In this document: positions 43,598-53,101 of the stretch, one piece after another | Numbering within the stretch: the stretch's first letter is position 1 | Layout of the letters: every line of letters begins with the position of its first letter | NCBI GenBank assembly: GCA_016744475.1 | Contig: JADGEH010000016.1 | Location: 1 to 64,000 of the forward strand | Reading direction: 5' to 3' | Origin: Thiotrichales bacterium | GTDB lineage: Bacteria > Pseudomonadota > Gammaproteobacteria > Beggiatoales > Beggiatoaceae | DNA: 64,000 nucleotides | The notes under the pieces: generated by a model | Database searches by the model: none | Told to the model about the DNA's origin: nothing | What the model saw: the letters and a program-made list of their open reading frames with translations, nothing else | Position numbers and translations under genes: made by a program

Positions 43598-44014
43598 CTA
43601 TCGGTCAGGTTCATAAGCTTCGTATTGAGGCACATCGCCACTGATGTTTTCCCAATTGGCTTTAGAAGTGACAAAAATATGCGCCGAAGGTCTTTCTTCA
43701 ATATCTGATTCAATGGTGCCCAAACGAATTCTCACCGTATCAGGCTGCGAGTCTTTTTTGCTAAAAATAGGCGAACCACAATGCTTGCAAAAATACTTGG
43801 TTTGATCAGCATTGGCTGAATAGCCCGTGAGTTCATGTTCACCTGAAACAAATCTAAAATCATCCGCATTCACATTACCATTGGTGGCAAATGCACTGCC
43901 CTGTGCTTTACGGCATAGAGAACAATGGCAATAAATAATGTTTTGAATAGCCCCAGTGATTTCAAATTGCACTTTCCCACATAAACAACCGCCTTTATAA
44001 ATATGTTCTTTCAT
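43598..44014 (-). CDS. GFA family (Mss4-like zinc) protein
   Basis: 138 residues with the zinc-binding pattern of the glutathione-dependent formaldehyde-activating family: CLCGKVQFE, CHCSLCRKAQGSAF and FCKHCGSPIF. Most members have no proven enzymatic activity, and this one is probably a small metal-binding protein. An agggg site precedes ATG 44014. It lies 27 bases downstream of the large SNF2 gene on the same strand and may be cotranscribed. Confidence 0.85.
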   Translation of the reverse strand: MKEHIYKGGCLCGKVQFEITGAIQNIIYCHCSLCRKAQGSAFATNGNVNADDFRFVSGEHELTGYSANADQTKYFCKHCGSPIFSKKDSQPDTVRIRLGTIESDIEERPSAHIFVTSKANWENISGDVPQYEAYEPDR

Positions 44015-44041
44015 ATTGACCCCTCATGTGATGCAAAGAAT

Positions 44042-47000
44042 TTATTCTTCACGCAACAAATTCAATAAATCCTTGGCGGATAATTTGCCACTCATATCAC
44101 TGCCATCTAATAAGCTATCGGCTAAATCTCGCTTTTGATGATGTAATGCAACAATCTTTTCTTCAATGGTATTTTGCGCGACCAAGCGATAAATTGTTAC
44201 AGGGCGCTGCTGTCCAATACGGTGCGCTCGGTCAGAGGCTTGATCTTCTACTGCGGGGTTCCACCAAGGGTCCATGTGAATCACATAATCAGCCGCTGTT
44301 AGATTGAGTCCCACCCCGCCCGCTTTAAGACTAATCAAAAAGACATCGCCTTCTCCCGCTTGAAACGCTTGAACCCGTGTTTGACGAGCTTTCGCGGGCG
44401 TGCTGCCATCCAGATATTGATAACTAATATTTTTGCTGTCTAAGTATTCGCGCAGAATATTTAAATGATCAACGAATTGACTAAACACCAGTGCTTTATG
44501 TTGATTATCGAGTAGTTCTTCTACCACTTCGGCAAAGACTTTCAACTTACTACTGGATAATTGAATATCTTTCTTCACCAAACGCGGGTGGCAACAAGCA
44601 CGGCGCAGACGCATGATTTCCGCTAGAATTTGTAATTGCTTATGTCCTTCAGGGGCATCCATCATGCTCAAAGTTTGTACCGCTTTTTGACGCAAGGCTT
44701 CATAAAAGGCCAGTTCTTCTTTAGATAATTCAATTTGCAGCATGATTTCTGTGCGTTCAGGTAGTTCACTTAAGACTTGTGATTTAGTCCGGCGCAGAAT
44801 AAAGGGTTGAATTAAACGTTTGAGGCGATGGCGTGCATCCCGATCATGATCGCGCTCAATAGGAATGGCAAAGCGGCTATTGAATTTTTCTAATGAACCT
44901 AGCAATCCAGGATTAATAAAACGAAATAAATTCCATAGTTCTCCCAAATGATTTTCAATGGGCGTGCCTGTGGTAATGCATTTAAACCCCGCTTGTAACT
45001 GCATGGCGGCTTGAGAACGTTTGGTGGCGGCATTTTTAATGGCTTGTGCTTCATCCAGAATAATGGTTTGAAATTCTATTTTAGCCAGTTTTTCAGCCAC
45101 TTCTTCTTGTTGCAATAAACCGTAACTGCACACCAGTAAATCAAAGGCTTGCAATTCATCTAGCATTTTTTGACGATCCCCACTGCCTAATGATAAAGGA
45201 CGTAAAGTGGGTGCAAATTGATGCGCTTCCATTAACCAGTTCATGCACACGGATGTGGGAGCTACCACAAGACTAGGGCCTTTGGGAGCACGACTTAAGA
45301 TCACGCTTAAGCCTTGCAGCGTTTTACCCAAGCCCATATCGTCTGCCAAGCAGGCACCCACCCCCCAATGAGCTAAACGCGCTAACCAATTAAATCCTTC
45401 TAGTTGATAATCGCGTAATTCTGCTTGCAAGGTACTGGGCAGTTGCGGTTTGAAATCTTCCATCTCGCGCAAGCTTTGAATATGTGCTTGCCAATGTTGA
45501 TCCACTTGAAGCTCTCCAACATGAGCAAAGAAATCTTCTAATACAGGAGCAGCCAAGGGATGAATGCGTGTGCCTTGACCGTGGATGTCAGAAAAACCAC
45601 GTAAATCATTTAAACGTTGGCGAAACTCATCGGTTAAAGCCATGAATTCATTGTCACCCACTTTAATAAAACGTCCAGGAGAATGATCCAGTAGTTCTAA
45701 TAAACTGCGCATATCCATGACTTCATCTGCGCTTAAATTAAGTTCACCTTGCAAGCTAAACCAGTCATTTTCTCGGTGAATACTGAGCTTAAATTGTTCT
45801 ATACCCACTTGATGTTTGAGTTTAAACTTTTCACCTTCAGGCCATTCAATTTGAACGTCATCTTGAATATGCTGTAATTGAATGAGTAATTCTAGGCATT
45901 GTTCTGGATCATTGATTAAACATTCTCCATCCAACTGCTCAACTTCATGAATAACAGGGCAAGTATTATCAATGATTTCAGCCTGTTGTTTTTCTAATAA
46001 TAAATCTCGTGAAGTTTGAACCCGTTGTCCATTAATGTCGGCAATGATGCTTTTAGCCCCTTCCCCAGGGACATAATAAGGCCCGCCTCCCGTGCTACTA
46101 AAGGGTTGAACTAATACCATCATTTTCAAACCCTCACCAAAAGGGAGCAAATGCAGATGTGGCATAGCATCCGCTTCAACACGAGTCGCATTAGATAAGT
46201 TTTCATCGATGTCGGAATGAATCGTCACCATTGACGAGACTTGAGAAACCGCTTTAATGACGGTTTGTTTTGCTGAAACAGGAACGCTTAAGCCTTTTTC
46301 ACCAATAATATTCATCAATTGATGAAATTGCGGAGAGAGTTTTATGACGTTTAATCGTGTGGGGGTTTCTTTTTTAATAATCAGAGATTGCGCTGAATTT
46401 TTGGGTAAGGGTTCAACTTGAATATCTAATGTATTTTCGCCATTTTTTTTGACTAAAAGCTGCGGTTCAGATTTGACAATTTCAACATTGATATTGTTCA
46501 TCCCTTCCCAGAAAGCTAAGGGATGCCCTACCATATCGAGCATGACATTATCATCAAATTTATATTGAGTTTGTCCATAATAGCCATCTTCAAATTCACG
46601 TATATGTTGACAAATGCTTAAATCTTGTGGCGTTAAATAACTTAACTCATTGTCAGAAGGGTTTACTAAACGTTTCAAAGCCACTGAACGACCCTTTGTC
46701 CAGCCACCTTTTGCCGTCTGTTTTTGTTCTTTAGGTGAAATCGTGTAATGAAAATGAGTCTCTTTAATAAACCACACCAGACGTAATGCTGTTTCAGTGG
46801 TTTTTTGTTGACCTGAAGCTGGAGTATTTAAATCAAGTAATGCCTGTAAAGCATGTTCCCAAGGTGCTTTAGTGGTGATTAAATCTGCCAAGGCTAGAAT
46901 TTGATGCTTTTCTCTGAACTGAGCCGCTACTTGAAGATGAGATGGACTATCAAATACGCGGCCTAAGATTTCAGCCACCTCTGCGGCTAACCATAAATAA

Positions 47001-48271
47001 GCATGGTGATTAAGGTTTTCATAGAATTGATGTAGCGGTGCGCTATGAGCGCGTAGACTATCCACATCGGTCCAATATAAACATAACATTTGAACTAATT
47101 GTCCTAGAGCATCTTTGGGCATCGCCTTAAAGGTATTATTGTGCTTGAAATAGTCTAACTCTTGAGGTTGTCCTTGCAGCATGTCCACTAAAGCATTTAA
47201 TCCACGAGCAGTGTCTATAGCCCCGGCTTTAGATAAGGCATCAATATGTGATTTAAGGTGTTTTTGATGTTTGCTGGGGTGATCTTGTAATCCTGATAAC
47301 ACTAAAAAAATTCCGTCAACACCTTTGAGAAACACTTTACGGCTACCCGATGATTGACGAATGAGTTTCAAACTCTCTTCATATGAAAGGCGGGATTGTT
47401 CAAAATGCCCTTGCAACATAGCAATATGCGCTTGCAAAATTTTGCTACCCACACTGACATGCCCGATGACCTCGTGAGTCAATGCTATTTTTTGTTCTAG
47501 GCTTTGAATATCTCCTTGCAATAAATCTAAACGTGCTAAAGATAATTGCAGACTTAACCATAATATATGTTCATCTTTATTGATTGAAGTATGAGTATTC
47601 ATCCGTTGCCGGGTTAATAAAACACAATCATTTATCGGTGTTAATGATTGCAAAGATAGATTGACTTCATCCACCATTAAATAGGCAAAGATATTGAAAG
47701 GTAATTGCTCAAACCAGTTTTTATCAAAAGGATTTTGATAAATACGGCTTAATGCTTCTTGAACTGACACCACGGTAGCTAACTGTTGGCTCTGATAAAT
47801 GTCAACTTGTTTTTTAATAAATGTATCGTCGTTTTGATACAGACCCAAGCGTAATTCTCGGATGAATTGCTCAACCGTTTCAAATCTTCCTTTAGAACCC
47901 CAATACTGAGAAAGAGGCAGTAAGTCTTGTACTATTTTAGCCCGTGATGTAAATGACTCTTGTTTAACCAGAGTGCGGGCTATCAGTTCTACAATCAAAT
48001 AAGAACAACGTAGCCCTCTACCTCTCACCTCTTCAACCAGTTCGGCTTTTTCCAAATGCTCAATGAAAGGTTTTAAATAACTCACGCTCAAAGCACGGCC
48101 TTGAGGCGTTTGCATCCCGGTTTTATTAAGACAATTAACTATTTTGGTGCGTGACACAGGTTCATAAATAACCGCCATCATGTGCATGATAGCTTGTTCA
48201 GTGTCAGCCAAGGCTTGATAGGCTGCCCAGTATTTTTTACGTTTTTGTGCCAAAGTGATGTCAACATCCAT
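44042..48271 (-). CDS. large SNF2-family helicase with N-terminal winged-helix-like and helical region
   Basis: 1409 residues. The C-terminal ~480 residues form a complete Snf2 ATPase: motif I ADDMGLGKTLQG, II DEAQ, III TTGTPIENHLGELWNLF, V LISLKAGGVGLNLTAAD, VI ASDRAHRIGQ. The first ~110 residues look like winged-helix repeats (SRTKIVNCLNK, VSYLKPFIEHLEKAELVEE). Residues ~120-520 are mostly helical, perhaps TPR-like. There is no SWIM finger, unlike the helicase at 24971. It is AT-richer than its neighbours by eye and lies in the accessory part of the window, next to conflict-type genes. Function unknown. Confidence 0.88.
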   Translation of the reverse strand: MDVDITLAQKRKKYWAAYQALADTEQAIMHMMAVIYEPVSRTKIVNCLNKTGMQTPQGRALSVSYLKPFIEHLEKAELVEEVRGRGLRCSYLIVELIARTLVKQESFTSRAKIVQDLLPLSQYWGSKGRFETVEQFIRELRLGLYQNDDTFIKKQVDIYQSQQLATVVSVQEALSRIYQNPFDKNWFEQLPFNIFAYLMVDEVNLSLQSLTPINDCVLLTRQRMNTHTSINKDEHILWLSLQLSLARLDLLQGDIQSLEQKIALTHEVIGHVSVGSKILQAHIAMLQGHFEQSRLSYEESLKLIRQSSGSRKVFLKGVDGIFLVLSGLQDHPSKHQKHLKSHIDALSKAGAIDTARGLNALVDMLQGQPQELDYFKHNNTFKAMPKDALGQLVQMLCLYWTDVDSLRAHSAPLHQFYENLNHHAYLWLAAEVAEILGRVFDSPSHLQVAAQFREKHQILALADLITTKAPWEHALQALLDLNTPASGQQKTTETALRLVWFIKETHFHYTISPKEQKQTAKGGWTKGRSVALKRLVNPSDNELSYLTPQDLSICQHIREFEDGYYGQTQYKFDDNVMLDMVGHPLAFWEGMNNINVEIVKSEPQLLVKKNGENTLDIQVEPLPKNSAQSLIIKKETPTRLNVIKLSPQFHQLMNIIGEKGLSVPVSAKQTVIKAVSQVSSMVTIHSDIDENLSNATRVEADAMPHLHLLPFGEGLKMMVLVQPFSSTGGGPYYVPGEGAKSIIADINGQRVQTSRDLLLEKQQAEIIDNTCPVIHEVEQLDGECLINDPEQCLELLIQLQHIQDDVQIEWPEGEKFKLKHQVGIEQFKLSIHRENDWFSLQGELNLSADEVMDMRSLLELLDHSPGRFIKVGDNEFMALTDEFRQRLNDLRGFSDIHGQGTRIHPLAAPVLEDFFAHVGELQVDQHWQAHIQSLREMEDFKPQLPSTLQAELRDYQLEGFNWLARLAHWGVGACLADDMGLGKTLQGLSVILSRAPKGPSLVVAPTSVCMNWLMEAHQFAPTLRPLSLGSGDRQKMLDELQAFDLLVCSYGLLQQEEVAEKLAKIEFQTIILDEAQAIKNAATKRSQAAMQLQAGFKCITTGTPIENHLGELWNLFRFINPGLLGSLEKFNSRFAIPIERDHDRDARHRLKRLIQPFILRRTKSQVLSELPERTEIMLQIELSKEELAFYEALRQKAVQTLSMMDAPEGHKQLQILAEIMRLRRACCHPRLVKKDIQLSSSKLKVFAEVVEELLDNQHKALVFSQFVDHLNILREYLDSKNISYQYLDGSTPAKARQTRVQAFQAGEGDVFLISLKAGGVGLNLTAADYVIHMDPWWNPAVEDQASDRAHRIGQQRPVTIYRLVAQNTIEEKIVALHHQKRDLADSLLDGSDMSGKLSAKDLLNLLREE

Positions 48272-48305
48272 GATTACGGGTTCTCGCGTCAGAATATTAA
48301 ATTCA

Positions 48306-48620
48306 ATGAAAACAGCTATCCATTACCACAAGATGACTGCCTGCGTCAACTACCAGGCTTATCAATTTGATTTCCCCTCGCATTTTTCCCAGACAGCGTA
48401 TCAAATACTGCGTCAGTCGATTGAAAACGAAGGTGAAAATATAAACCCTCCAGAACTAGGCGTGCTACATATTTGTCATCCATTATTTTTTATTCAGTTT
48501 CCTGCTTATGGTTTTCCTTATTTCAAAATTAATTTTTATGTCCATGTGGCAGGATTTGAAGTTCAACACTATTTACGTTTATTTAATAATCAACTAGATT
48601 ATGCCTATACACAGTATTGA
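48306..48620 (+). CDS. hypothetical protein
   Basis: A 104-residue frame from ATG 48306, aromatic-rich (FPAYGFPYFKINFYVHVAGFEVQHY), with no membrane helix and no family I recognise. It is divergent from the SNF2 gene, only 34 bases away, which leaves little room for separate promoters. The composition looks coding but no clear ribosome-binding site is visible, so its reality is uncertain. Confidence 0.45.
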   Translation: MKTAIHYHKMTACVNYQAYQFDFPSHFSQTAYQILRQSIENEGENINPPELGVLHICHPLFFIQFPAYGFPYFKINFYVHVAGFEVQHYLRLFNNQLDYAYTQY

Positions 48621-48777
48621 AAATATAATAAAACACGGCAAAACATTATATTATAAATTGCTGATATTTTAATACCTCATGTTACGCAGACACTTCTTTT
48701 TTTAAGGCATAAAATCCATTGCACTGCAAAAGAGTTGTTTTTATAGATTTTGTTTTATGAAGGCTCTAAAAATAAAA

Positions 48778-48809
48778 TCTATATTGACTGCGTAAAAGTC
48801 TATATCGAC
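48778..48809 (+). promoter_or_regulatory. two direct repeats 21 bp apart, upstream of an unknown operon
   Basis: tctatattgac (48778-48788) and tctatatcgac (48799-48809) are 21 bp apart, two helical turns, as expected for side-by-side regulator binding. They lie about 90 bases before the TTG start at 48896. Confidence 0.45.
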
Positions 48810-48822
48810 AGTAGGCTTAAGC

Positions 48823-48852
48823 ATCTATACACAAGCAAGACAGTGTATAGAT
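48823..48852 (+). promoter_or_regulatory. perfect inverted repeat upstream of the unknown pair
   Basis: atctatacac and gtgtatagat form 10-base arms around a 10-base spacer, 43 bases before the start codon. Either an operator or a leader hairpin. Its ctata core echoes the direct repeats just upstream. Confidence 0.5.
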
Positions 48853-48895
48853 TCTAAGGTACGTTCATCATCACCTCAACAAGGAGGGAAAGGTT

Positions 48896-49294
48896 TTGGA
48901 AAACAATACCTTTAATAAAATGCCCACAGCTTTGTTATTTGACAGTGTGAATAACAAACGCCAGGCCACTCAGCAGTCTGTACTTGAAAATGCATTGTTG
49001 GCGAGTAAGCTGGGTATTTTGATGGCTGTTAAAACGGATAAGTACATTAATTTCAGGCATGACATTGTTGAATTAACTGGACGGCAAGTGATTGCTTTAA
49101 CCTCCATTCTGGATGAGTATTTTAATGTCAACATGCAGCAAGAAGTTCGAGATTTGCTGATTGAACCCAATATGCCTGATACCGTGTCAAACGACTCAGC
49201 ATTGCTTGATGGATTAAATAAGCAGACACAGAATGAAAATAACCAGGGTTTATTTAAACGCATTAAGCGTTTTTTTGGTAGACAACGCGCATAG
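48896..49294 (+). CDS. hypothetical protein, first gene of an unknown pair
   Basis: 132 residues starting at TTG, supported by aaggaggg eight bases before it. The next ATG (48920) has no such site. Predicted mostly helical (VLENALLASKLGILMAVKTDKYINFRHDIVELTGRQVIALTSILDEYF), then a Gln/Asn-rich linker and a basic amphipathic C-terminus (GLFKRIKRFFGRQRA), which could bind membrane or nucleic acid. No family recognised. It ends 12 bases before the next gene. Confidence 0.75.
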   Translation: MENNTFNKMPTALLFDSVNNKRQATQQSVLENALLASKLGILMAVKTDKYINFRHDIVELTGRQVIALTSILDEYFNVNMQQEVRDLLIEPNMPDTVSNDSALLDGLNKQTQNENNQGLFKRIKRFFGRQRA

Positions 49295-49306
49295 GGAGGC
49301 AGTCTG

Positions 49307-50494
49307 ATGGGGAAAATCGCCCATAAAGGTGGACAAACATTTATTGGTGGACTGAATCGCGTCTTTCATTGCAATCATTACAATGCGCATTTGCAAATGA
49401 GCATTTTAATGTCAGAAGGTATTAGCGGGCATGTTCCAGAACGTTTATTAGTGGATGCTGTCAGTCCGTTAATTAAATACTTAATGAAGGAAGGTTATAC
49501 TGAGACTGAATTATTATATGAGTTTTCTTTTTGTGGTTTTGGTAAGTTAAAGCAATTAAATGAAGAATATTGGGTCACGCCTTTTTCTCATTATGGAGAC
49601 TCAACTTATACGCATGGCAAACCAGGAAAAGTGGCTTATTTTAATGCGGGTTATGTACAAGGCATTACCCAATTTTTTACAGAACAAAGCCATAGTAAAT
49701 TAATGGATGATGACAATGACCAATATCATGTTAATACCGAGCAAGCAAACAACAGTGAAAGCTATTTTGCTTATGACGTTGAACTGAGTGAACCGCCGCC
49801 GCGTTTTGAGTTTAAAGATTGTATTCCTTGTCGCACAGGTATTGATGAAAATGCGGTGATTCAAGCGGTCAGTTCATTACCTTTATTTGGTCGTTTAGGC
49901 AAAAATGACACGGGTTTAATTAATGCGTTTGGCGTTGTTTTAACCAACCATTTTGCTGATTATTATAATCGCATTTCGTATCAAACCTATTTTGCTATGA
50001 CTCAAGCGGGTATTCCTGAAGAAGATGTGAAAGAAATCTTCATTCAATCCGGTCATGTATGCGCCTTTAATACTTTTGGCGGCATTATGAGTAGTCCTGA
50101 ATGGCACGCTGTAGTAGAACCTATGTGTAAAGGCCGAGAAGATTGGTTTCATGGCATGATTGCTGTGATTAATGCATTAGGTTGGGGGCTGTATCGGATT
50201 GAGAAAATAGACATTGAAAAAGAATTCATTGTGCGTATTTATAATTCTTATGAAGGTGTCGGGTATCGTCGCATGTACCCTATAACGGAGGATAAAAGTC
50301 TATCGTTTTTAGCCATGGGTGCTATGCTGGGTTTAGTGCATTTATTATGGAAAGTGGATATTCGTGATAAGCCCTCATTAGATCATGATTTTTATGTGAG
50401 CCAGTTTAATAACCCTGAAAATAGTTATGGCGTAGAACAAACCGATGCTATTGCGGCTGGAGATGATTATGATCGCATTGTGGTTTATCGATGA
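49307..50494 (+). CDS. hypothetical protein with two-part layout, second gene of an unknown pair
   Basis: 395 residues, soluble, unrecognised. The first part (GLNRVFHCNHYNAHLQMSILMSEG) and the second part (GVVLTNHFADYYNRISYQTYF) may be distant repeats of one fold, and each ends in an aromatic beta-rich stretch. The link contains DCIPCRTG, a CxxC pair that could hold a metal or disulfide. The second half has GMIAVINALGWGLYRIEKID and VRIYNSYEG, somewhat like small-ligand (V4R-like) domains, but this is weak. agggaggc precedes ATG. It is 22 bases upstream of ubiG. Confidence 0.75.
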   Translation: MGKIAHKGGQTFIGGLNRVFHCNHYNAHLQMSILMSEGISGHVPERLLVDAVSPLIKYLMKEGYTETELLYEFSFCGFGKLKQLNEEYWVTPFSHYGDSTYTHGKPGKVAYFNAGYVQGITQFFTEQSHSKLMDDDNDQYHVNTEQANNSESYFAYDVELSEPPPRFEFKDCIPCRTGIDENAVIQAVSSLPLFGRLGKNDTGLINAFGVVLTNHFADYYNRISYQTYFAMTQAGIPEEDVKEIFIQSGHVCAFNTFGGIMSSPEWHAVVEPMCKGREDWFHGMIAVINALGWGLYRIEKIDIEKEFIVRIYNSYEGVGYRRMYPITEDKSLSFLAMGAMLGLVHLLWKVDIRDKPSLDHDFYVSQFNNPENSYGVEQTDAIAAGDDYDRIVVYR

Positions 50495-50516
50495 TTAAGA
50501 GCCTAAAGGATAAGAT

Positions 50517-51230
50517 ATGAACGCAACTCAAACCGCTAATGCTGATCCGCATGAATTGGCTAAATTTAACGCTTTAGCCAGTCGTTGGTGGGACCCTAAT
50601 AGTGAATTTAAACCGCTGCATGAGATTAACCCTCTGCGCTTAGATTTTATTGATGAACGTGTCGGTTTAGCGGGCAAAGTGGTGTTAGATGTGGGTTGTG
50701 GCGGCGGCATTTTGGCGGAAAGCATGGCACAACGTGGAGCCGAGGTGACGGGCATTGATATGGGGGAAGCCGCGCTTAATGTGGCTAAACTGCATTTGTT
50801 TGAATCTAATGTTGAAGTAGATTATCAACACGGCAGTGCTGAAGAATGGGCGCAACGTTATCCTGCACAGTTTGATGTGGTGACGTGTTTGGAAATGTTG
50901 GAGCATGTGCCTGATCCGGCTTCGGTGATTCAAGCTTGTCAAACACTGGTGAAACCCGGCGGTCAGGTGTTTTTTTCCACCATTAATCGGAATCCAAAAG
51001 CGTATTTATTGGCGATTATTGGGGCGGAATATGTGTTGAACTTATTACCCAAAGGCACTCATGAATACGGCAAGTTTATTCGCCCTTCTGAACTCGGCGA
51101 GTGGGCGCGTGCGGCGGGATTGAATATTAAAGAATTAGTCGGCATGAGCTATCACCCTTTTTCGCAAACCTATAGCTTGGGTCAGGATGTAGACGTGAAT
51201 TATCTACTTCAAACTCAACGCGAAGCCTAA
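50517..51230 (+). CDS. ubiG: ubiquinone biosynthesis O-methyltransferase UbiG
   Basis: SAM-dependent methyltransferase acting at both O-methylation steps of ubiquinone synthesis. It has the start [37 protein letters not shown] motif [28 protein letters not shown], and [10 protein letters not shown]. Length 237. aaagga precedes the ATG. It sits between unknown genes and hypE, not next to its usual neighbours gph or gyrA. Confidence 0.95.
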   Translation: MNATQTANADPHELAKFNALASRWWDPNSEFKPLHEINPLRLDFIDERVGLAGKVVLDVGCGGGILAESMAQRGAEVTGIDMGEAALNVAKLHLFESNVEVDYQHGSAEEWAQRYPAQFDVVTCLEMLEHVPDPASVIQACQTLVKPGGQVFFSTINRNPKAYLLAIIGAEYVLNLLPKGTHEYGKFIRPSELGEWARAAGLNIKELVGMSYHPFSQTYSLGQDVDVNYLLQTQREA

Positions 51231-51249
51231 CCCTTAGCGCCGACTCCTA

Positions 51250-52254
51250 ATGCAAGATACTCATATTTCTCTCGCCCACGGTAATGGTGGACGTTTTATG
51301 CGCGAACTCATTGAAGAATTATTCGCGCGTTATTTACGCAATCCTCTCTTAGATGTACAAACGGACGCGGCTTGTCTACCTTGGTCAGCCCATGAAATCG
51401 TGATGAGCACGGACGGTTTTACTGTGCAACCGCTGGAATTTCCAGGTGGGGATATTGGTTCATTGGCGGTGCATGGTACGGTCAATGATTTGGCGGTATC
51501 GGGTGCTATCCCTCGTTATCTCTCATTAAATGCTTTTATTGAAGAAGGTTTAGAGGTCGCGTTGCTAGAACGTATTGTGCAAAGTCTGGCTCAAGCGGCA
51601 CAAGACGCAGGTGTGGCGGTGGTGGCAGGCGATACAAAGGTGTTGCGCCGAGGTGAAGGTGGCGGTATTTATCTGGCGACCACGGGTGTGGGGGTGAAAA
51701 CTGCGCAAGTAGAACTCGGCTTATCCAGTATTCATGCAGGGGATAAGGTGCTGGTCAGTGGTTCTGTGGGCGACCACGGTATTGCGGTGATGCTGGCGCG
51801 GGAACAATTTGGTTTACGTGGCGATTTAGCTTCGGATAGCGCCTGTGTATTGCCGTTATGCAAAGCCATATGGGATATGCCAGGGGTGCATTTTATGCGT
51901 GATCCCACACGCGGCGGTCTCGCTACTGTGCTTCATGAAGTAGCGCAATCCACAGGTTTTGGGGTGCGTTTGCAGCAAACGGCGATTCCCATCCATGATC
52001 CAGTTCAATCCGTATGCGATATGCTGGGTTATGACCCCTTATTTTTAGCCTGCGAAGGGCGAGTATTAGCCGTGGTGGCGGCTGAGCAAGCAGAAGCCGC
52101 ATTAGACGCTTGGCGTACCCTGCCGCAAGGAAAAGAGGCGGCTTTAGTCGGCGAAGTGATCAATACGCAAACGCAGGTCAGCCTAGTCACGGCACTTGGC
52201 GGCGAGCGTTTATTAGAAGAATTGGAAGACGAACCATTACCTAGAATTTGTTGA
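51250..52254 (+). CDS. hypE: hydrogenase maturation carbamoyl dehydratase HypE
   Basis: Converts the thiocarboxamide on its C-terminal cysteine to thiocyanate for the cyanide ligands of [NiFe]-hydrogenase. The N-terminus ISLAHGNGGRFMRELI and the metal-binding DPTRGGLATVLHEVA are typical, and the protein ends PLPRIC with the essential C-terminal Cys. 334 residues. No hydrogenase or other hyp genes are in the window. Confidence 0.94.
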   Translation: MQDTHISLAHGNGGRFMRELIEELFARYLRNPLLDVQTDAACLPWSAHEIVMSTDGFTVQPLEFPGGDIGSLAVHGTVNDLAVSGAIPRYLSLNAFIEEGLEVALLERIVQSLAQAAQDAGVAVVAGDTKVLRRGEGGGIYLATTGVGVKTAQVELGLSSIHAGDKVLVSGSVGDHGIAVMLAREQFGLRGDLASDSACVLPLCKAIWDMPGVHFMRDPTRGGLATVLHEVAQSTGFGVRLQQTAIPIHDPVQSVCDMLGYDPLFLACEGRVLAVVAAEQAEAALDAWRTLPQGKEAALVGEVINTQTQVSLVTALGGERLLEELEDEPLPRIC

Positions 52255-52312
52255 GTGCAAACAGCGTTAGCACGACAGCTTCTAAGGTGGATTTAGCTTA
52301 GTGAGGTTTGAC

Positions 52313-53101
52313 ATGTCTAACATTCGTCCAGCCATAGTCGCGGGGAGTTTTTATCCTGTTCAAGCTTCCGCGCTGCAACAACAAGTAAAGACCTTTCTTC
52401 AGGCTGTGCCTATTGAGGACTGGCCCGCCCCTAAAGCGTTGGTTGTCCCCCATGCGGGATATATTTATTCAGGAGCGATTGCTGCGACGGCTTATGCTCG
52501 CTTGGGTTCGGTGGCTGAGCGCCTTCAGCGTGTGGTCTTACTGGGCCCTTCACACCGTGTTTTTTTTCAAGGTTTGGCTCTCAGCAGTGCAAAGGCTTTT
52601 GCATCGCCTTTGGGTGATGTGCCTTTAGATGAAAAGGCCAGCGCTGCATTATTATCTTTTCCACAGGTACGAATATTGGATCAAGCCCATGCACAAGAGC
52701 ATAGTTTGGAAGTGCATTTGCCTTTTTTACAATATCTGTTGCCCCATTTTCAGCTTATCCCCATCGTAGTCGGGCAAGCCAATCCTACGAGTGTGGCGCA
52801 AGTATTAGAATTTTTATGGGGTGGAGAGGAGACCTTAATAGTGGTCAGTTCTGACTTGAGTCATTATCATGACTATGTAAATGCTCAACAGCGTGATGCC
52901 GCGACTTCTCAGGTGATCGAATCTTTGTGTGACAATGTATTACAAGGTGATGATGCTTGCGGTCATTATCCGTTAAATGGCTTGTTAAGAGTGGCAAAAA
53001 GAAAAGGGATGCAGGTCACCACCGTGGATGTACGTAATTCTGGTGATACGGCAGGTTCTCAACAAACAGTGGTGGGGTATGGGGCTTATGTCTTTCACTG
53101 A
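52313..53101 (+). CDS. amrB: AmmeMemoRadiSam system protein B (MEMO1 family)
   Basis: MEMO-like dioxygenase-fold protein with VAGSFYPV at the start, VPHAGYIYSGAIAATAYARL (with its conserved His), and LLGPSHRVFFQGLALS, EHSLEVHLPFLQYL and VVSSDLSHYHDY (metal-site residues). ATG 52313 follows gtgagg at good distance. It overlaps the next gene by 14 bases. The A, B and radical-SAM proteins form a conserved trio of undefined function. The radical-SAM member is not here. Confidence 0.9.
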   Translation: MSNIRPAIVAGSFYPVQASALQQQVKTFLQAVPIEDWPAPKALVVPHAGYIYSGAIAATAYARLGSVAERLQRVVLLGPSHRVFFQGLALSSAKAFASPLGDVPLDEKASAALLSFPQVRILDQAHAQEHSLEVHLPFLQYLLPHFQLIPIVVGQANPTSVAQVLEFLWGGEETLIVVSSDLSHYHDYVNAQQRDAATSQVIESLCDNVLQGDDACGHYPLNGLLRVAKRKGMQVTTVDVRNSGDTAGSQQTVVGYGAYVFH

